Positions 6,017 to 6,438 of a stretch of DNA of 6,438 nt are shown here, in pieces. Location: NCBI GenBank assembly GCA_026705105.1, contig JAPPBK010000164.1, forward strand, positions 1 through 6,438, in the 5' to 3' direction. Both the position numbers and the translations under genes were made by a program. Position 1 is the stretch's first letter. Each line of letters opens with the position of its first letter. The notes beneath the pieces were generated by a model. The model was given only the letters and a program-made list of their open reading frames with translations. It was not told where the DNA came from and searched no databases. The stretch comes from Chloroflexota bacterium (GTDB lineage: Bacteria > Chloroflexota > Dehalococcoidia > Bin125).

Positions 6017-6438
6017 ATCACGACGATCGGGTGGCAATCGCCGTGGCGCCGACGCTGACGCGTCGGCAGGCCGAGGTCCTCGCGCGTGAGGCGGCGCAAT
6101 TGCTCGACGACGCCGGCGTCCCGTTCCACCAGCGGACATGGATCATCGCCTCGGGCGGCGACGATACTCGCTCGGCGCGGATTGCCGCGGCGCTCACCGA
6201 CGCAGTCGGTCCGTCGCCGCTGACCTTCCACGACCGGACTGAGCCCGACGGTCTGATCTTTCAGCGCAGGCAGCCCGGCCAACGGCGCGGGGGCGTCTAT
6301 CTGAATCACGAGTGGCAGTCGGCCAGCGTGCGCATCGGCTGCGGAGACCCGTTGGATCTGGTCGAGGGTCTCAGTGGTTGGTACAACAGCATGATCAATC
6401 CCATACGAGGCTGGATCGCGGTGTCGTGGCCGTTGAGC
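6013..6438 (+). CDS. LarA-like (DUF2088) N-terminal domain protein, partial at the right edge
   Basis: The frame opens at GTG 6013, overlapping the previous stop by 4 nt (gtga), and stays open for 142 codons to the window edge. A strong GAGGAGG precedes it. The pattern resembles the N-terminal domain of nickel-pincer lactate racemase LarA. 'VAIAVAPTLTR' fits the first strand and TR motif, and 'LLDDAGVPFHQRTWIIASGG' fits the region before GTHR. 'GGVYLNHEWQSASVRIGCGDP' fits the 'INxxxAEADxxIxxG' stretch, and 'EGLSGWYNSMINP' fits 'AGFSGGxKxxLPG'. Key LarA residues appear changed: Asp72 to Thr14, His108 to Asp50, His174 to Leu114 or Asp115, and the pincer Lys184 to Asn125. About 60 residues of the LarA N-terminus are missing. 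A lactate racemase function is therefore unlikely. The family call is from recalled motifs and moderate; that it is a gene is well supported. Confidence 0.7.
   Translation, partial: MNHDDRVAIAVAPTLTRRQAEVLAREAAQLLDDAGVPFHQRTWIIASGGDDTRSARIAAALTDAVGPSPLTFHDRTEPDGLIFQRRQPGQRRGGVYLNHEWQSASVRIGCGDPLDLVEGLSGWYNSMINPIRGWIAVSWPLS

Overview
The window is high-GC, densely coded bacterial DNA. It holds five complete protein genes and one gene cut by the right edge. No rRNA, tRNA, CRISPR array, transposase or phage gene is visible. The source cannot be fixed from this sequence. A free-living, probably uncultured lineage such as Chloroflexota (Dehalococcoidia/SAR202-like) or a high-GC actinobacterial group would fit the GC content, the mix of small-molecule enzymes and the Cys-terminated lipoprotein signal. 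That is inference, not a measurement.

The left half (1-3378) holds three single-gene units of accessory metabolism. A minus-strand serine hydrolase of the beta-lactamase/EstB esterase fold (50-1210) has a clean hairpin just past its stop. It is divergent from a plus-strand cyclase-family (kynurenine-formamidase-like) metal hydrolase (1332-2282). The cyclase converges on a minus-strand zinc-dependent medium-chain alcohol/polyol dehydrogenase (2338-3378). The whole gap between these two convergent genes is a 26-bp tandem repeat that begins inside the last codons of the cyclase and ends at the dehydrogenase stop.

The right half (3476-6438) looks like one plus-strand operon with spacings of +6 nt and then a 4-nt overlap. 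Its first gene encodes a predicted lipoprotein with a Gln/Glu-rich stalk and two tandem LpqC/PHB-depolymerase-like esterase domains, each with a complete Ser-Asp-His triad. The second encodes a small single-pass membrane protein. By eye its outer domain aligns with the esterase domains, but the triad is lost: the nucleophile Ser position is Asp and the acid/His segment is missing. The third has a GTG start behind a strong Shine-Dalgarno and runs off the window. It resembles the N-terminal domain of the LarA (nickel lactate racemase, DUF2088) family with several catalytic positions substituted.

The main points of interest are the esterase duplication, its apparent decayed third copy, the LarA-like partner and the intergenic tandem repeat. 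All homology statements come from reading motifs without a database search.
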